DNA of 23,683 nucleotides. It comes from Bacteroidota bacterium (GTDB lineage: Bacteria; Bacteroidota; Bacteroidia; Bacteroidales; Paludibacteraceae). This document shows, piece by piece, positions 1 through 7,794 of this stretch; within the stretch, counting starts at the first letter, position 1, and the number at the start of each line of letters is the position of its first letter. The stretch covers positions 1-23,683 of the forward strand of contig JAEWAN010000005.1 in assembly GCA_023391625.1 (NCBI GenBank). The letters are read 5' to 3'. The position numbers were made by a program, and so were the translations under genes. The notes under the pieces are model-generated. The model made no database searches and was not told the DNA's origin. It worked only from the letters and a program-made list of their open reading frames with translations.

Positions 1-81
1 GGCAAAGGTCCGGCGGCAGCGCTCGATCAGGGCGGGGCGGCGGCCTGCATGCCCCTCGCGGCTGCCGGGAGCGCGCGATGA
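1..81 (+). CDS. C-terminal end of an upstream gene (5' truncated by the window)
   Basis: Frame 1 is open from the first base and stops with TGA at 79-81. It encodes 26 residues rich in Ala and Gly. The stop overlaps the ATG of the next gene in an ATGA arrangement, which is typical of translationally coupled genes in one operon. Too little is visible to name a family. A chance open frame in GC-rich DNA is possible, but the exact ATGA junction favours a real gene end. Confidence 0.45.
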   Translation, partial: GKGPAAALDQGGAAACMPLAAAGSAR

Positions 82-1037
82 ACCCGCTCGTGCCGGTGAA
101 CGACCGGGCGTACCTCGGGCGCTATGCCGAGGCGGGCGGCGAGGAGTTCTACGTGGGCTTCCACGATGCGGCCTGGCACGAGCGCTTCGGCGACGTGGCG
201 GACCTCAACCGCATGACGGGCTTCCAGCGCCAGGCGAACCCCTACGGCTTCGACGAGGTGCTCGACATCGTGGGCGAGGTGCGCGGCCTTGGCAAGAGGC
301 TCTACGTCACCTTCAACGCGAACGCCTACACCAAGGAGCAGCTGGATTTCCTGTACGGATACTTCGAGCGGCTGCACGCGGCCGGCGCGGCGGGGGTCAT
401 CGTGTCGGTGCCGGAGGCCGTGGAGCCGGCGGCCGACAGCGGCCTGGCGGTGGTGGCGTCGACCATGTGCGGCGTGTACAACGCCGACATCGCCCGCTTC
501 TACCGCGAGCTCGGCTGCACGCGCGTCATCGTGCCGCGCGACATGGGCCTGGCCGAGATCGAGGCGCTGGCGGAAGCCGTACCCGACCTGGAGCTGGAGG
601 CGTTCCTCATGCGCAACGGCTGCATCTTCGCGGACGGCTACTGCCTGGGCCGCCACTTCCAGGACCGCAATGCGCTCTGCTGGGACGTGCGCCACGCCGA
701 TCGGGAGTTCTACACCGTGGGGCGCGGCAGCGGCCTTTCGCGCGCCGCACGCGAGAACAACGAGGCCTACGGGCGGTTCCACCGCACCGCCTGCGGCCTG
801 TGCGCCGTGTACCGTCTGGAGCGCGCCGGCGTGGCCGCGGCGAAGATCGTGGGCCGCTCGGACGACTCCGCCTGCATCCTGCGCGACATCGAGGCCGTCG
901 TGCGCAACGTGGAGATCGCGCGCGCGTGCGCCGACGAGCAGGAGTACCTCGAGCGCATGGACGTGCCGCCCGAGCGCGCCGCCGCCTGCGCGGACGGCCT
1001 GTCATGCTACTACCCGGAGGTGCGGTTCCCCCGTTAA
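78..1037 (+). CDS. Peptidase U32 family protein
   Basis: This 319-residue protein belongs to the U32 (collagenase-like/YegQ) family. Some members of the family act in tRNA or cofactor hydroxylation and others are called peptidases, so the substrate is not known. The best evidence is the segment EAFLMRNGCIFADGYCLGRH near residues 174-193, which matches the U32 signature of E-x-F followed by spaced Cys and Gly residues. More cysteines near the C-terminus (CGLC, about residue 240) could bind a metal or FeS cluster, as in other members. The start at 78 overlaps the upstream stop (ATGA), so coupled translation is likely; no clear ribosome binding site stands apart from the upstream coding end. Codon use is GC-rich like the rest of the left flank. 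Confidence 0.8.
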   Translation: MNPLVPVNDRAYLGRYAEAGGEEFYVGFHDAAWHERFGDVADLNRMTGFQRQANPYGFDEVLDIVGEVRGLGKRLYVTFNANAYTKEQLDFLYGYFERLHAAGAAGVIVSVPEAVEPAADSGLAVVASTMCGVYNADIARFYRELGCTRVIVPRDMGLAEIEALAEAVPDLELEAFLMRNGCIFADGYCLGRHFQDRNALCWDVRHADREFYTVGRGSGLSRAARENNEAYGRFHRTACGLCAVYRLERAGVAAAKIVGRSDDSACILRDIEAVVRNVEIARACADEQEYLERMDVPPERAAACADGLSCYYPEVRFPR

Positions 1038-1040
1038 GGA

Positions 1041-1074
1041 GCCTCTGCGCCTCCTTGGCGGGGGGCGCAGAGGC
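1041..1074. terminator. GC-rich hairpin between convergent genes
   Basis: Perfect 11-bp arms (GCCTCTGCGCC at 1041-1051 and its complement at 1064-1074) enclose a 12-base loop. The hairpin lies between the U32 gene stop (1037) and the stop of the convergent TorD-like gene (1091). No T-tract follows on either strand, so it may be a weak or Rho-assisted bidirectional terminator. Confidence 0.5.
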
Positions 1075-1090
1075 AGGGCGGGCCCTGCCG

Positions 1091-1795
1091 CTATGCGCGG
1101 TCCTCGAGATACCGTTCCATGAAGACCGCCCCTATCCGGCCGAGCCAGGGGTACACCGTGCCGCACCCCGAGTGCTCGCATGCGCTGAAGAAGTCGGGAA
1201 CCCAGCTGGTCAGGTGCGGCTCGAATTCGGAGAGCGCCTCCTCCCAGCGCCGGTGCGCGTCGAGGTCGTTGCGCTCGAGTGCCTCGGCCAGGCGGGCGTT
1301 CAGGTAGGCCATGAACTCAAGCTCGATGGCGAGGTGGTCTCCCGGCTCGCGCGACCGGCTGCCGTCCAGGGAGAGGCCTGCCGCGCGGTAGCAGCTCTCG
1401 GCATGCAGGGCCGCCTCGTTGAGGAAGGGCGTGGAGGGCGCCTCGGCACGGTCGCGCCCATCCCGAAACCTCATCTCGCAGATTGCCACGAGAGGGCGTT
1501 CGGGATGGGTGAACAACGCGGTGTAGTCGCGTCGGAGCTCCGTTCTCATTTCGCTTGCCGTGGGGTTTTCCCGACGGAGCGCGCTCTCGTGCGCGAAAGC
1601 CGCGCATGAGGGGTCGAGGCCGGCGTCTTCGAAGATGGCGCGCATGTCGTCGAAGACGCTGCCGTCGATGACTCCCTGTGCAAGCTCCTCGGAGGGGCTT
1701 AGGAAAAACATCGACGCCAGCCTGAAGAAATCAGCGTATCCTTGGAACCGCAGAAGGTCCGGGTGTATCGGGTTGCCGGTCGCAGCGTTGCTCAT
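1091..1795 (-). CDS. TorD/DmsD-family molybdoenzyme maturation chaperone
   Basis: This 234-residue cytoplasmic chaperone would bind the Tat signal of the molybdopterin subunit encoded upstream and help load its cofactor before export. It has the mostly helical TorD layout and the motif EPGDHLAIELEFMAYL, which matches the conserved E-x-x-DH-x-x-ELEFM core of the family. The start at 1795 is chosen because AAGGAG lies about 8 bases before that ATG; a longer open frame upstream is low-complexity and has no such site. It is the last gene of the operon, after a 142-bp gap with strong hairpins. The exact partner is inferred from position. Confidence 0.88.
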   Translation of the reverse strand: MSNAATGNPIHPDLLRFQGYADFFRLASMFFLSPSEELAQGVIDGSVFDDMRAIFEDAGLDPSCAAFAHESALRRENPTASEMRTELRRDYTALFTHPERPLVAICEMRFRDGRDRAEAPSTPFLNEAALHAESCYRAAGLSLDGSRSREPGDHLAIELEFMAYLNARLAEALERNDLDAHRRWEEALSEFEPHLTSWVPDFFSACEHSGCGTVYPWLGRIGAVFMERYLEDRA

Positions 1796-1887
1796 CGAGG
1801 GTGCTCCTTTGCTCGTACGAAGGGAAAGGGCGGGAGGGCCGGAGGAGGGTGAGGGGAGGGCCTTCCCGCCCGAGGAGGGGTTGGCTG

Positions 1888-1926
1888 GGGTGCGGGTTGC
1901 CGCGCGCGCGGCGGGCATCCGCACCC
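1888..1926. terminator. Intercistronic hairpin between nrfD-like and torD-like genes
   Basis: Arms GGGTGCGG (1888-1895) and CCGCACCC (1919-1926) enclose a second self-complementary stretch, GCCGCGCGCGCGGC at 1899-1912. It lies just after the stop of the NrfD-like gene at 1938. It could be a partial terminator or an mRNA-stabilising structure that lowers chaperone expression relative to the enzyme. There is no T-run. Confidence 0.4.
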
Positions 1927-1937
1927 GGGGGGCGGGA

Positions 1938-3080
1938 CTACTTTCCCAGTTTGAGCTTGGAGATGCCCAACGTGAAGGCGAGCAGTCCGATGCCGATGAT
2001 GCCGAGCGCCACGCCCCACTCGATCATTGCGGGGAAGTACGCGCCCGCCGGGGCTCCCGGCGCGGCAACGGGGCCCGCGAAGCCGATCAGCGGGTTGTGC
2101 AGCTGCGCTTGCAGCATGTTGTACTTCACCAGAAAGATGGATGCGAAGGCCAGGGCGGCTCCTGCGACGTGCAGGGTCTGGGACTTCTGAAGCAGCAGCG
2201 CGATGCCGGCTACGGAACACGCTACCTCGATACAGAAGAAGGGCGCTCCCGGTCCGCTTGTCAGCCAGGCGGCAACGGCGGCCTCTTCGCCCACGGCGAT
2301 GTACAGGCCGCTGAACGCCTCGGTCAGCGAGAAGGCGAGCTCGGCGACAAGGAACAGGGCGACGGTGCGCGAGAGGCCGCGGGCCGCCTTCTCGCCCATG
2401 GGCAGATAGCCGCTGCGGTCGAGCATGGCGCACACGATGACGAGCACCGACCCGCCGGCAACAACAGCTGCGATGAAGAACGAGAGCATCAGGCCGGGGT
2501 TGTTCCAGGTGGGACGCGCTACCTGGAGCGCGAACGCCAGCGAGGTGACGGCGACCAGCAAAGCGGCAACGAACACCGCGCTGGCCAGGGGCCGCACCGA
2601 GGCCTCGGTTTTCGCGCCCTCGTGCGCCTTGACGAGCGCGAAGGTGAACGCGCAGCCCAGCACCACGTAGGCGATCAGGATCACGGTGTCCCAGAATAGC
2701 GGCGACATGATCTGGAAGCTGGTCAGGATGGAGAACGCGCGAAGCGGATTTCCCGTATCCACCAAGATGAACAGGCCCGCGCACAAGCATCCGCATGCTA
2801 CGGCGACGAAGGAGGCCACGCGCGCATAGGGGCGGTAAGCTTCCAGGCCGGAGAAGACGAACGGTGCCGAGGCGAACAGCAAGCATCCTGCGGCAACGCC
2901 GGTGAACAGCAGGAAGCCGACGATGTAGAGGCCCCAGGTGACGTCGTTGCCCAGGTTTGCCACGTGCAGGCCCTGCATGGTCTGGAAGACGAAGCAGGCG
3001 GTTCCTGCAAAGGCGAAGGCGGCGAATATCCCAAGCAGGACGGCGGTCGAGGAGCGTTTGATCGTGGTCGATTCAGTCAT
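1938..3080 (-). CDS. NrfD/PsrC-like membrane subunit of the molybdopterin reductase
   Basis: This 380-residue integral membrane protein has about ten hydrophobic segments, the first near residues 13-34 and the last near 355-372. NrfD/PsrC proteins oxidise or reduce the quinone pool and pass electrons through the FeS subunit to the catalytic subunit. It starts 12 bp after the FeS gene stop, with AAGGAG about 8 bases before the ATG, so co-translation is likely. The ferredoxin-like protein directly upstream supports the call. Heme ligands as in NarI were not looked for in detail. The direction of electron flow, quinol to substrate, is inferred from the reductase-like catalytic subunit. Confidence 0.85.
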   Translation of the reverse strand: MTESTTIKRSSTAVLLGIFAAFAFAGTACFVFQTMQGLHVANLGNDVTWGLYIVGFLLFTGVAAGCLLFASAPFVFSGLEAYRPYARVASFVAVACGCLCAGLFILVDTGNPLRAFSILTSFQIMSPLFWDTVILIAYVVLGCAFTFALVKAHEGAKTEASVRPLASAVFVAALLVAVTSLAFALQVARPTWNNPGLMLSFFIAAVVAGGSVLVIVCAMLDRSGYLPMGEKAARGLSRTVALFLVAELAFSLTEAFSGLYIAVGEEAAVAAWLTSGPGAPFFCIEVACSVAGIALLLQKSQTLHVAGAALAFASIFLVKYNMLQAQLHNPLIGFAGPVAAPGAPAGAYFPAMIEWGVALGIIGIGLLAFTLGISKLKLGK

Positions 3081-3092
3081 TGAGGCACTCCT

Positions 3093-3710
3093 TTACGCCA
3101 AGTAGTACACGGAAGGCTCCGTGCCTTTGTCTTCCAGCAAGCGAACGGTGGGACGTCCTGCGATCGCGCGAGACACGTCGCTGTCAGGATCGTCCAGATC
3201 GCCCCAGTACCGCGCTCGTCCGGGGCAGTGCTCCATGCAGGCGGGCTCTTCGCCGCGTGCAAGGCGGTTGGCGCAGAAGGTGCACTTCTCCACCACGCCG
3301 GCAACGTGCTTGGGGGCATCGAAGTCGCCCAGGGGGAAGTCAACGGCGTAGGCCGGCTCTTCCCAGTTGAACGTGCGGGCGCTGTAGGGGCAGGCGCCCA
3401 TGCACATGCGGCAGCCGATGCACTTGTCGACGTCCTGCACCACGATGCCCGTCTTCTCGTCGCGCCAGGTTGCCCCGACCGGGCAGACCTTCGCGCAGGC
3501 CGGGTTTGCGCAATGCTGGCACCCGACGGGGTAGTGAGCCATGCTTACCTGGGGATACGTGCCTTTTGCGGTGTCGGGGTAGTCACCTCCGTCGGTCAGC
3601 ACGCGGTTCCACCACATGTTGTTGGGCAGGTTGTTGTTCGATTTGCAGGCTACCGCGCATTCCGTGCAGCCGAAGCACAGCTGCAGGTCGATTGCCATTC
3701 CGTAATGCAT
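3093..3710 (-). CDS. DmsB/PsrB-like ferredoxin subunit with four [4Fe-4S] clusters
   Basis: This 205-residue electron-transfer subunit carries sixteen cysteines in four groups: C12/C15/C18/C22, C64/C67/C72/C76, C97/C100/C103/C107 and C143/C146/C158/C162. That is the standard four-cluster pattern of DmsB, PsrB and NrfC proteins. It would carry electrons between the NrfD-like membrane subunit and the molybdenum subunit. It has no signal peptide, so it would be exported with the Tat-tagged partner. AAGGAGG lies about 7 bases before the ATG at 3710. It begins 15 bp after the catalytic gene stop and ends 12 bp before the membrane subunit. Confidence 0.92.
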   Translation of the reverse strand: MHYGMAIDLQLCFGCTECAVACKSNNNLPNNMWWNRVLTDGGDYPDTAKGTYPQVSMAHYPVGCQHCANPACAKVCPVGATWRDEKTGIVVQDVDKCIGCRMCMGACPYSARTFNWEEPAYAVDFPLGDFDAPKHVAGVVEKCTFCANRLARGEEPACMEHCPGRARYWGDLDDPDSDVSRAIAGRPTVRLLEDKGTEPSVYYLA

Positions 3711-3725
3711 GCAGGCTCCTCCTTT

Positions 3726-6155
3726 CTAGACCGTTGCCTTCTCGATTTCGATGAGCGTGTCGAAGTAATAGCTGTTCGCCACCACGGGGGTTACGTTGTA
3801 TCCCAGCAGGTCGCAGTAGAACCCGTCGACGAACTGGTCAAGATCCCAGCCGTGGTCGATCACGACCATGCCGGGGCGTATGCCGTTGTTGAACCGCACG
3901 CGCAGCGTGCAGGTGCCTCGATCGTTGAACATGCGGATGTAGTCGCCGTCGGCGATGCCGCGCGCTTCGCAGTCTACGGGGTTGACGGCAACGTAGGGCT
4001 CGTCTTCGAACTCGAGCAGCCAGGGCACGCGCGTGTACTGCGTATGGACCTTGTACTTGCTTCGCTCGGACGTGAACACCAACGGGTACTTCTCTGCCAG
4101 GGGGTTTTCCTTCCAGGCCTCCATGGGCGGCTCCCAGTAGGGCAGGCGCTCTTTCATGAAGTCGATCGTCTGGCCGTAGTCGGTGTCGAGCGGGATGGAT
4201 TCCTGGTAGAACTGCAGGCGCCCCGTCGGCGTGCCGTACGTGCCCTCCTGGCCCATGACGCGATCGTCGGGTTCGAAGGTCAGGACCGATCCCTCTTCCT
4301 TCACGCGATCCCAGGTGAGATTGATCTTCTTTGCCGTGGGGTTGTCGAATACGGCGTTCATGAGCTCGTCGATGTCCTTGAAGTCGTACTCCTGCAAATC
4401 CATCTTCTCGAACAGCATCTTGAAGATGTCGAAGTCGCTCTTCGACTCGTACAGAGGCTCTGCGGACTTCGCGTTATGGAACACGTAGCGCGTGTCGTCG
4501 CCCGAGGCGGTTTCCGTTTCGAAGTAATGGCAGGCCGGCAAGACGATGTCGGCGTAGTTCGTGGTGCTGGTGGAGACCACGTCGGCCACCACCAAAAGCT
4601 CGACGTCTTCCAGGAACTTGCGCCAGCGCACGCCTCCCACCTGGGTGCCGAACAGGTTGTGGTCCCAGATGTAGAGGGTCTTGATGTTGATGTCCTTGTC
4701 GCCGTATTTCTTGGATTCCATGCAGTTGAGCAGGGCGGGCGAGTAGAACACCTGGCTGCCGGGCGCTCCCTTGGGGTTCGCGAGGCCGTAAGGCATCCAT
4801 CCGATGGATATCTCGCCGCGGAACATGCCCTTCGCCGTGTTGCCGGGGTGGCCGTACTGGCCGGCGATCATGCACATGGAGAGGATGGACGAGAACGTTG
4901 CCATGCCGTTGGTGACGTGGTCGAGGCCAAGGCCTATGTTGACGGAGTTGTGGCCGTCTTGGACCAGGTGGGCGAGTTCCCTGATGGTTTCGACGGGAAC
5001 GTCGCAGATCTCGGAAGCCTTCTCGGGGGTCCACTCGGACACGCGCTCAAGCAGCAGATCGTATGCCGTTCTCACCTCGATGCCCTCGATGGCTAACGTG
5101 CCGCGGATCACCGGGTTGGCAACTTCGCCCAGCGCGCCCAGGGATCCGTCCTCGGCGCGTACGACGCATTTGTCCTCGGGTGCGCCGACCGTGGCCTTGC
5201 CTATATCGCTCAGGCGGAGGTATTTGCCGTCCGTCTCCTTGACCAGGCACGGAGCTACGGTGTCCGACTTCAGGAAGTCTTCCTTGGCAAGGCCTTCGCT
5301 TACCAAGACATTGGCCATGGCCAAGGCAAGGGCGCCATCGGTGCCGGGGTGGATGGGGACGAACAGGTCGGCTTTCGAGGCTGCGATGGTGAACGTCGGA
5401 TCGATGACGATCATCTTGGCGCCATGCTCGACCTTTGCGCGCAGGAAGTAATGAAACGTCTGGCTATCTCCTTCGGAAGGGTTGAATCCCCAGATGAATA
5501 TATGCTTGGCGTTTTTGAGGTCGTTGCGACCGCCTCCGCCGGCCCCCTTGTACGAGCCTACGATCGGGGGAAACGATGCGTAGAAGACGCGGTCTTGGGC
5601 GGCATCGAGCAGCGTTGCGCCCATGGCGGAGCACAGGCGCTTTCCATGTTGGGAGTCGGGGGTGATGTTTCCGGAGCCGCACAGGAAGCCGTTGGCTCGA
5701 GGGCCGTGCTTCTCGGCGACCTCTTTCCATTTGTCGGAAATGGTGGTGATGGCCTCGTCCCAGCTGATCTGCTCCCATTTGCCCTCGCCACGCTCGCCAA
5801 CGCGCTTCATGGGATATTTCAGGCGGTCTTCAGCATAGACGCGCAGCGCATGGGTCAGCCCCTTGTTGCAAACGCGGGTTACGTCGGGGTCGCTTTGCTT
5901 CCTCCGGGACGTCTTGACGATTTTCCCGCCTCGGACGTGCACGTTCATCTGGCAGCCGGCGCCGCAGCCCCCTCGGCAGGTGCCAGGCTTGACGATGTCC
6001 TCGCTCGCACCGGTCTTCTTCTCGTCGGCAACGGCGGGCTGGCTTTCGCACAAGCTCGATCCCAGGCCGGCCGCGATGACTGCCGCGGCAGAGCCCTTCA
6101 GAAAGCTCCTTCTCCCAATGGCAGCGCCCAGGATGGTTCCTTCGGCATGCTTCAT
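3726..6155 (-). CDS. Tat-exported molybdopterin oxidoreductase, catalytic subunit (DMSO reductase family, substrate unknown)
   Basis: This 809-residue protein begins with a Tat signal, RR at residues 15-16 in GRRSFLKG followed by an Ala-rich hydrophobic stretch. A [4Fe-4S] motif follows: C60-x3-C64-x3-C68-x27-C96. The molybdopterin-binding body includes GSGNITPDS near 160-168 and IWGFNPSEGD near 221-230, and a C-terminal dinucleotide-binding domain carries VNPVDCEARGIADGDYIRM. The start at 6155 is preceded by GAAGGAG; the open frame extends upstream but without signal-like sequence. Related reductases in gut Eggerthellaceae act on catechols, sulfoxides and other electron acceptors; nothing here fixes the substrate. 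The molybdenum ligand is not obvious by eye: in a rough hand alignment to DmsA the Ser position falls near V190-Y192. It is the first gene of the operon and is divergent from a LysR regulator. Confidence 0.93.
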   Translation of the reverse strand: MKHAEGTILGAAIGRRSFLKGSAAAVIAAGLGSSLCESQPAVADEKKTGASEDIVKPGTCRGGCGAGCQMNVHVRGGKIVKTSRRKQSDPDVTRVCNKGLTHALRVYAEDRLKYPMKRVGERGEGKWEQISWDEAITTISDKWKEVAEKHGPRANGFLCGSGNITPDSQHGKRLCSAMGATLLDAAQDRVFYASFPPIVGSYKGAGGGGRNDLKNAKHIFIWGFNPSEGDSQTFHYFLRAKVEHGAKMIVIDPTFTIAASKADLFVPIHPGTDGALALAMANVLVSEGLAKEDFLKSDTVAPCLVKETDGKYLRLSDIGKATVGAPEDKCVVRAEDGSLGALGEVANPVIRGTLAIEGIEVRTAYDLLLERVSEWTPEKASEICDVPVETIRELAHLVQDGHNSVNIGLGLDHVTNGMATFSSILSMCMIAGQYGHPGNTAKGMFRGEISIGWMPYGLANPKGAPGSQVFYSPALLNCMESKKYGDKDINIKTLYIWDHNLFGTQVGGVRWRKFLEDVELLVVADVVSTSTTNYADIVLPACHYFETETASGDDTRYVFHNAKSAEPLYESKSDFDIFKMLFEKMDLQEYDFKDIDELMNAVFDNPTAKKINLTWDRVKEEGSVLTFEPDDRVMGQEGTYGTPTGRLQFYQESIPLDTDYGQTIDFMKERLPYWEPPMEAWKENPLAEKYPLVFTSERSKYKVHTQYTRVPWLLEFEDEPYVAVNPVDCEARGIADGDYIRMFNDRGTCTLRVRFNNGIRPGMVVIDHGWDLDQFVDGFYCDLLGYNVTPVVANSYYFDTLIEIEKATV

Positions 6156-6282
6156 GCGTATGCTTCTCCTTCTTTCTTGAAGTCGCGGTTTTTCGCGGCG
6201 AGAACTTGCTGGAGGTTGCAGAGATGCGCAAAGCTTCGCGCGTGAGCTTCGCGGACTCCCCTCAAGCTGTCCTGCGCCTTGC

Positions 6283-6316
6283 TCCTCGTTAACGGGCGTG
6301 AGTATCTTAACGAGGA
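6283..6316. promoter_or_regulatory. Inverted repeat in the reductase/LysR divergent region, candidate operator
   Basis: TCCTCGTTAA (6283-6292) and TTAACGAGGA (6307-6316) form a perfect 10-bp inverted repeat with a 14-bp spacer. It lies in the 325-bp gap (6156-6480) between the divergent reductase operon and the LysR gene, about 130 bp upstream of the reductase start. LysR-type regulators bind interrupted dyads of this kind in divergent promoters. Binding is inferred. Apart from this dyad and the one at 6365-6394, the gap holds no gene that I can support. Confidence 0.5.
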
Positions 6317-6364
6317 TGCGACAGGGGCGAGCGTTCGCATTTTTTATACGCCGATTCGATTTGG

Positions 6365-6394
6365 CTTCGCAGGTGGGATGCTTTGCCTGCGAAG
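6365..6394. promoter_or_regulatory. Second inverted repeat in the divergent region
   Basis: CTTCGCAGG (6365-6373) and CCTGCGAAG (6386-6394) form a perfect 9-bp dyad with a 12-bp spacer, about 90 bp before the LysR start codon. No T-run follows, so an operator fits better than a terminator. It could be an autoregulatory site; its arms differ in sequence from those of the 6283-6316 dyad. Confidence 0.4.
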
Positions 6395-6480
6395 AGGTGC
6401 GTGAAGCTGTTGCCGGGAAGGGGGACACCCGGTATCATCAAGGCGAATGCTCGGATCGGGATGGTCGGGGGAGGGACGCC

Positions 6481-7398
6481 GTGAAGCTGGAGCATATCAG
6501 GGAGTTCGTCGCATCGGCTCGATGCGACAGCTTCCAAGAGGCCGCAGACGGGCTGTACGTCGCGCGTCCGACGTTGAGCAACCATATGAGGGGTCTTGAG
6601 CAGGAGCTGGGGTTCGCCCTGTTCGATCGCTCCGACAGCAACGAGCTCACCGAGACGGGGACGGTGTTCCTTGACGGCATGGAACGGGCGCTGGAGGTAA
6701 TCGACTCGGGCTTGGAGCGGTGCCATGCGCTTGCGGACCTGCGTGAGGAGCAGGACCCGGTGGTGAACATATCGCTGCGCTGCTCGGTCTTCGAACTGCG
6801 CGCTATGCTTGAGAAGAGCTGTCCGTGTCGTTACGCCTTTGCGAGCTACGACAACAAGAGGCCGATGCTGTACCCGTTCACGCAAGAGGGCGCCGATGTC
6901 ATGGTCATGTACGATCTTGACCTGCTGCCGTCTTTGCGGGCGGAGGCCGCGGGCATGGGTTTGCGCTACGAACGGTACGGGCACGAGCCATGTGCCATCG
7001 CGATGAGGAAGGACCACCCGCTCGCGCAGGGCCCCCTGACGCGCGAACGCCTGCGCGGCGTAGAGGTGGCCCAGCTCGACGTCATAGAGTCGGAGAGCTG
7101 GAAGCGCATCATCGTTCATATGCTGGGCGATGGCATGGACTTGAGGTTCCATCTCATCCCCATGGACAACCTCCTGAGCTTCTGGACCGTCGACTTGGGG
7201 GATTCGATCTTCATCTCCATCAAATCGATGCTCTCGCAGTATTTCGCCCGTCGGGAAGGCTACGTGATCAGGGACCTGGTCGACGATGCTCCTTTGCTGA
7301 TGCCTCGAAGCCTGGTGTACCGGCCAATCTCCGAGCGACCTTGCATAGTGCCGGTCCTCGAGGCGTTTCGCGAGCACCTTTCCCGGGGCGGGCTATGA
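6481..7398 (+). CDS. LysR-family transcriptional regulator
   Basis: This 305-residue regulator has an N-terminal winged helix-turn-helix (about residues 1-60, with ARPTLSNHMRGLEQELGFAL as recognition region), a linker helix, and an effector-binding region from about residue 90 to the end. The GTG start at 6481 is chosen because GGGGGAGGG lies just upstream and the homology to the next gene begins there; an upstream ATG would add an unlikely extension. It is divergent from the molybdopterin reductase operon, the classic arrangement for a LysR protein controlling its neighbour, possibly in response to the reductase substrate. That target is inferred. Confidence 0.88.
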   Translation: MKLEHIREFVASARCDSFQEAADGLYVARPTLSNHMRGLEQELGFALFDRSDSNELTETGTVFLDGMERALEVIDSGLERCHALADLREEQDPVVNISLRCSVFELRAMLEKSCPCRYAFASYDNKRPMLYPFTQEGADVMVMYDLDLLPSLRAEAAGMGLRYERYGHEPCAIAMRKDHPLAQGPLTRERLRGVEVAQLDVIESESWKRIIVHMLGDGMDLRFHLIPMDNLLSFWTVDLGDSIFISIKSMLSQYFARREGYVIRDLVDDAPLLMPRSLVYRPISERPCIVPVLEAFREHLSRGGL

Positions 7399-7453
7399 GG
7401 CGGGCGCGGGACGTGCGCAGCGGGCGTTCGAGGTTCGGAAGGGAGGGGCTTCG

Positions 7454-7717
7454 ATGAAAATCGAGCTTTTGAGGGAGTTCGTGGCGCTTGCCCACTACGG
7501 CAGCTTCCGGGCGGCATCCGAGAAGCTGTTCGTCTCCCAACCCACGTTGAGCAACCATATCAAAGCGCTCGAGCAAGAGCTCGGCTTCGAGCTGTTCGAT
7601 CGCTCGCGCGACAACGAGCTGACCGACGAGGGCGCGCTTCTCCTCGATGCGGCCCAGTCGGCCCTGCTGATCATCGATTCCACGCTGGAGGAGTGCCGCA
7701 AGAGGTCAGAGGGATAG
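7454..7717 (+). CDS. Stand-alone LysR DNA-binding domain protein (truncated paralogue)
   Basis: These 87 residues match the first 86 residues of the preceding LysR protein, about 46 identical by hand count, and cover the winged helix-turn-helix plus linker helix (SQPTLSNHIKALEQELGFEL). The effector domain is missing: TAG follows at 7715-7717 and the next codons show no LysR similarity in any frame. A good ribosome binding site (GGGAGGGG, 5 bases before ATG) suggests it is still translated. It may be a remnant of a duplicated regulator, or a small protein that competes for DNA or dimerises with the full-length one. It lies 55 bp after that gene. Confidence 0.75.
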   Translation: MKIELLREFVALAHYGSFRAASEKLFVSQPTLSNHIKALEQELGFELFDRSRDNELTDEGALLLDAAQSALLIIDSTLEECRKRSEG

Positions 7718-7794
7718 CCGCGCGTACCTGCACAGCCTCTCTTCATTTGCTATCATGGGACGATACGTTTGCATCGATCGTCAAAGGAAGTCCC

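Noticed and set aside
3228..5096. A 622-residue open frame antisense to the molybdopterin subunit
   Set aside because: It lies opposite a clear catalytic gene with known motifs. GC-rich codon bias opens the complementary frame, and its product has no recognisable domain.
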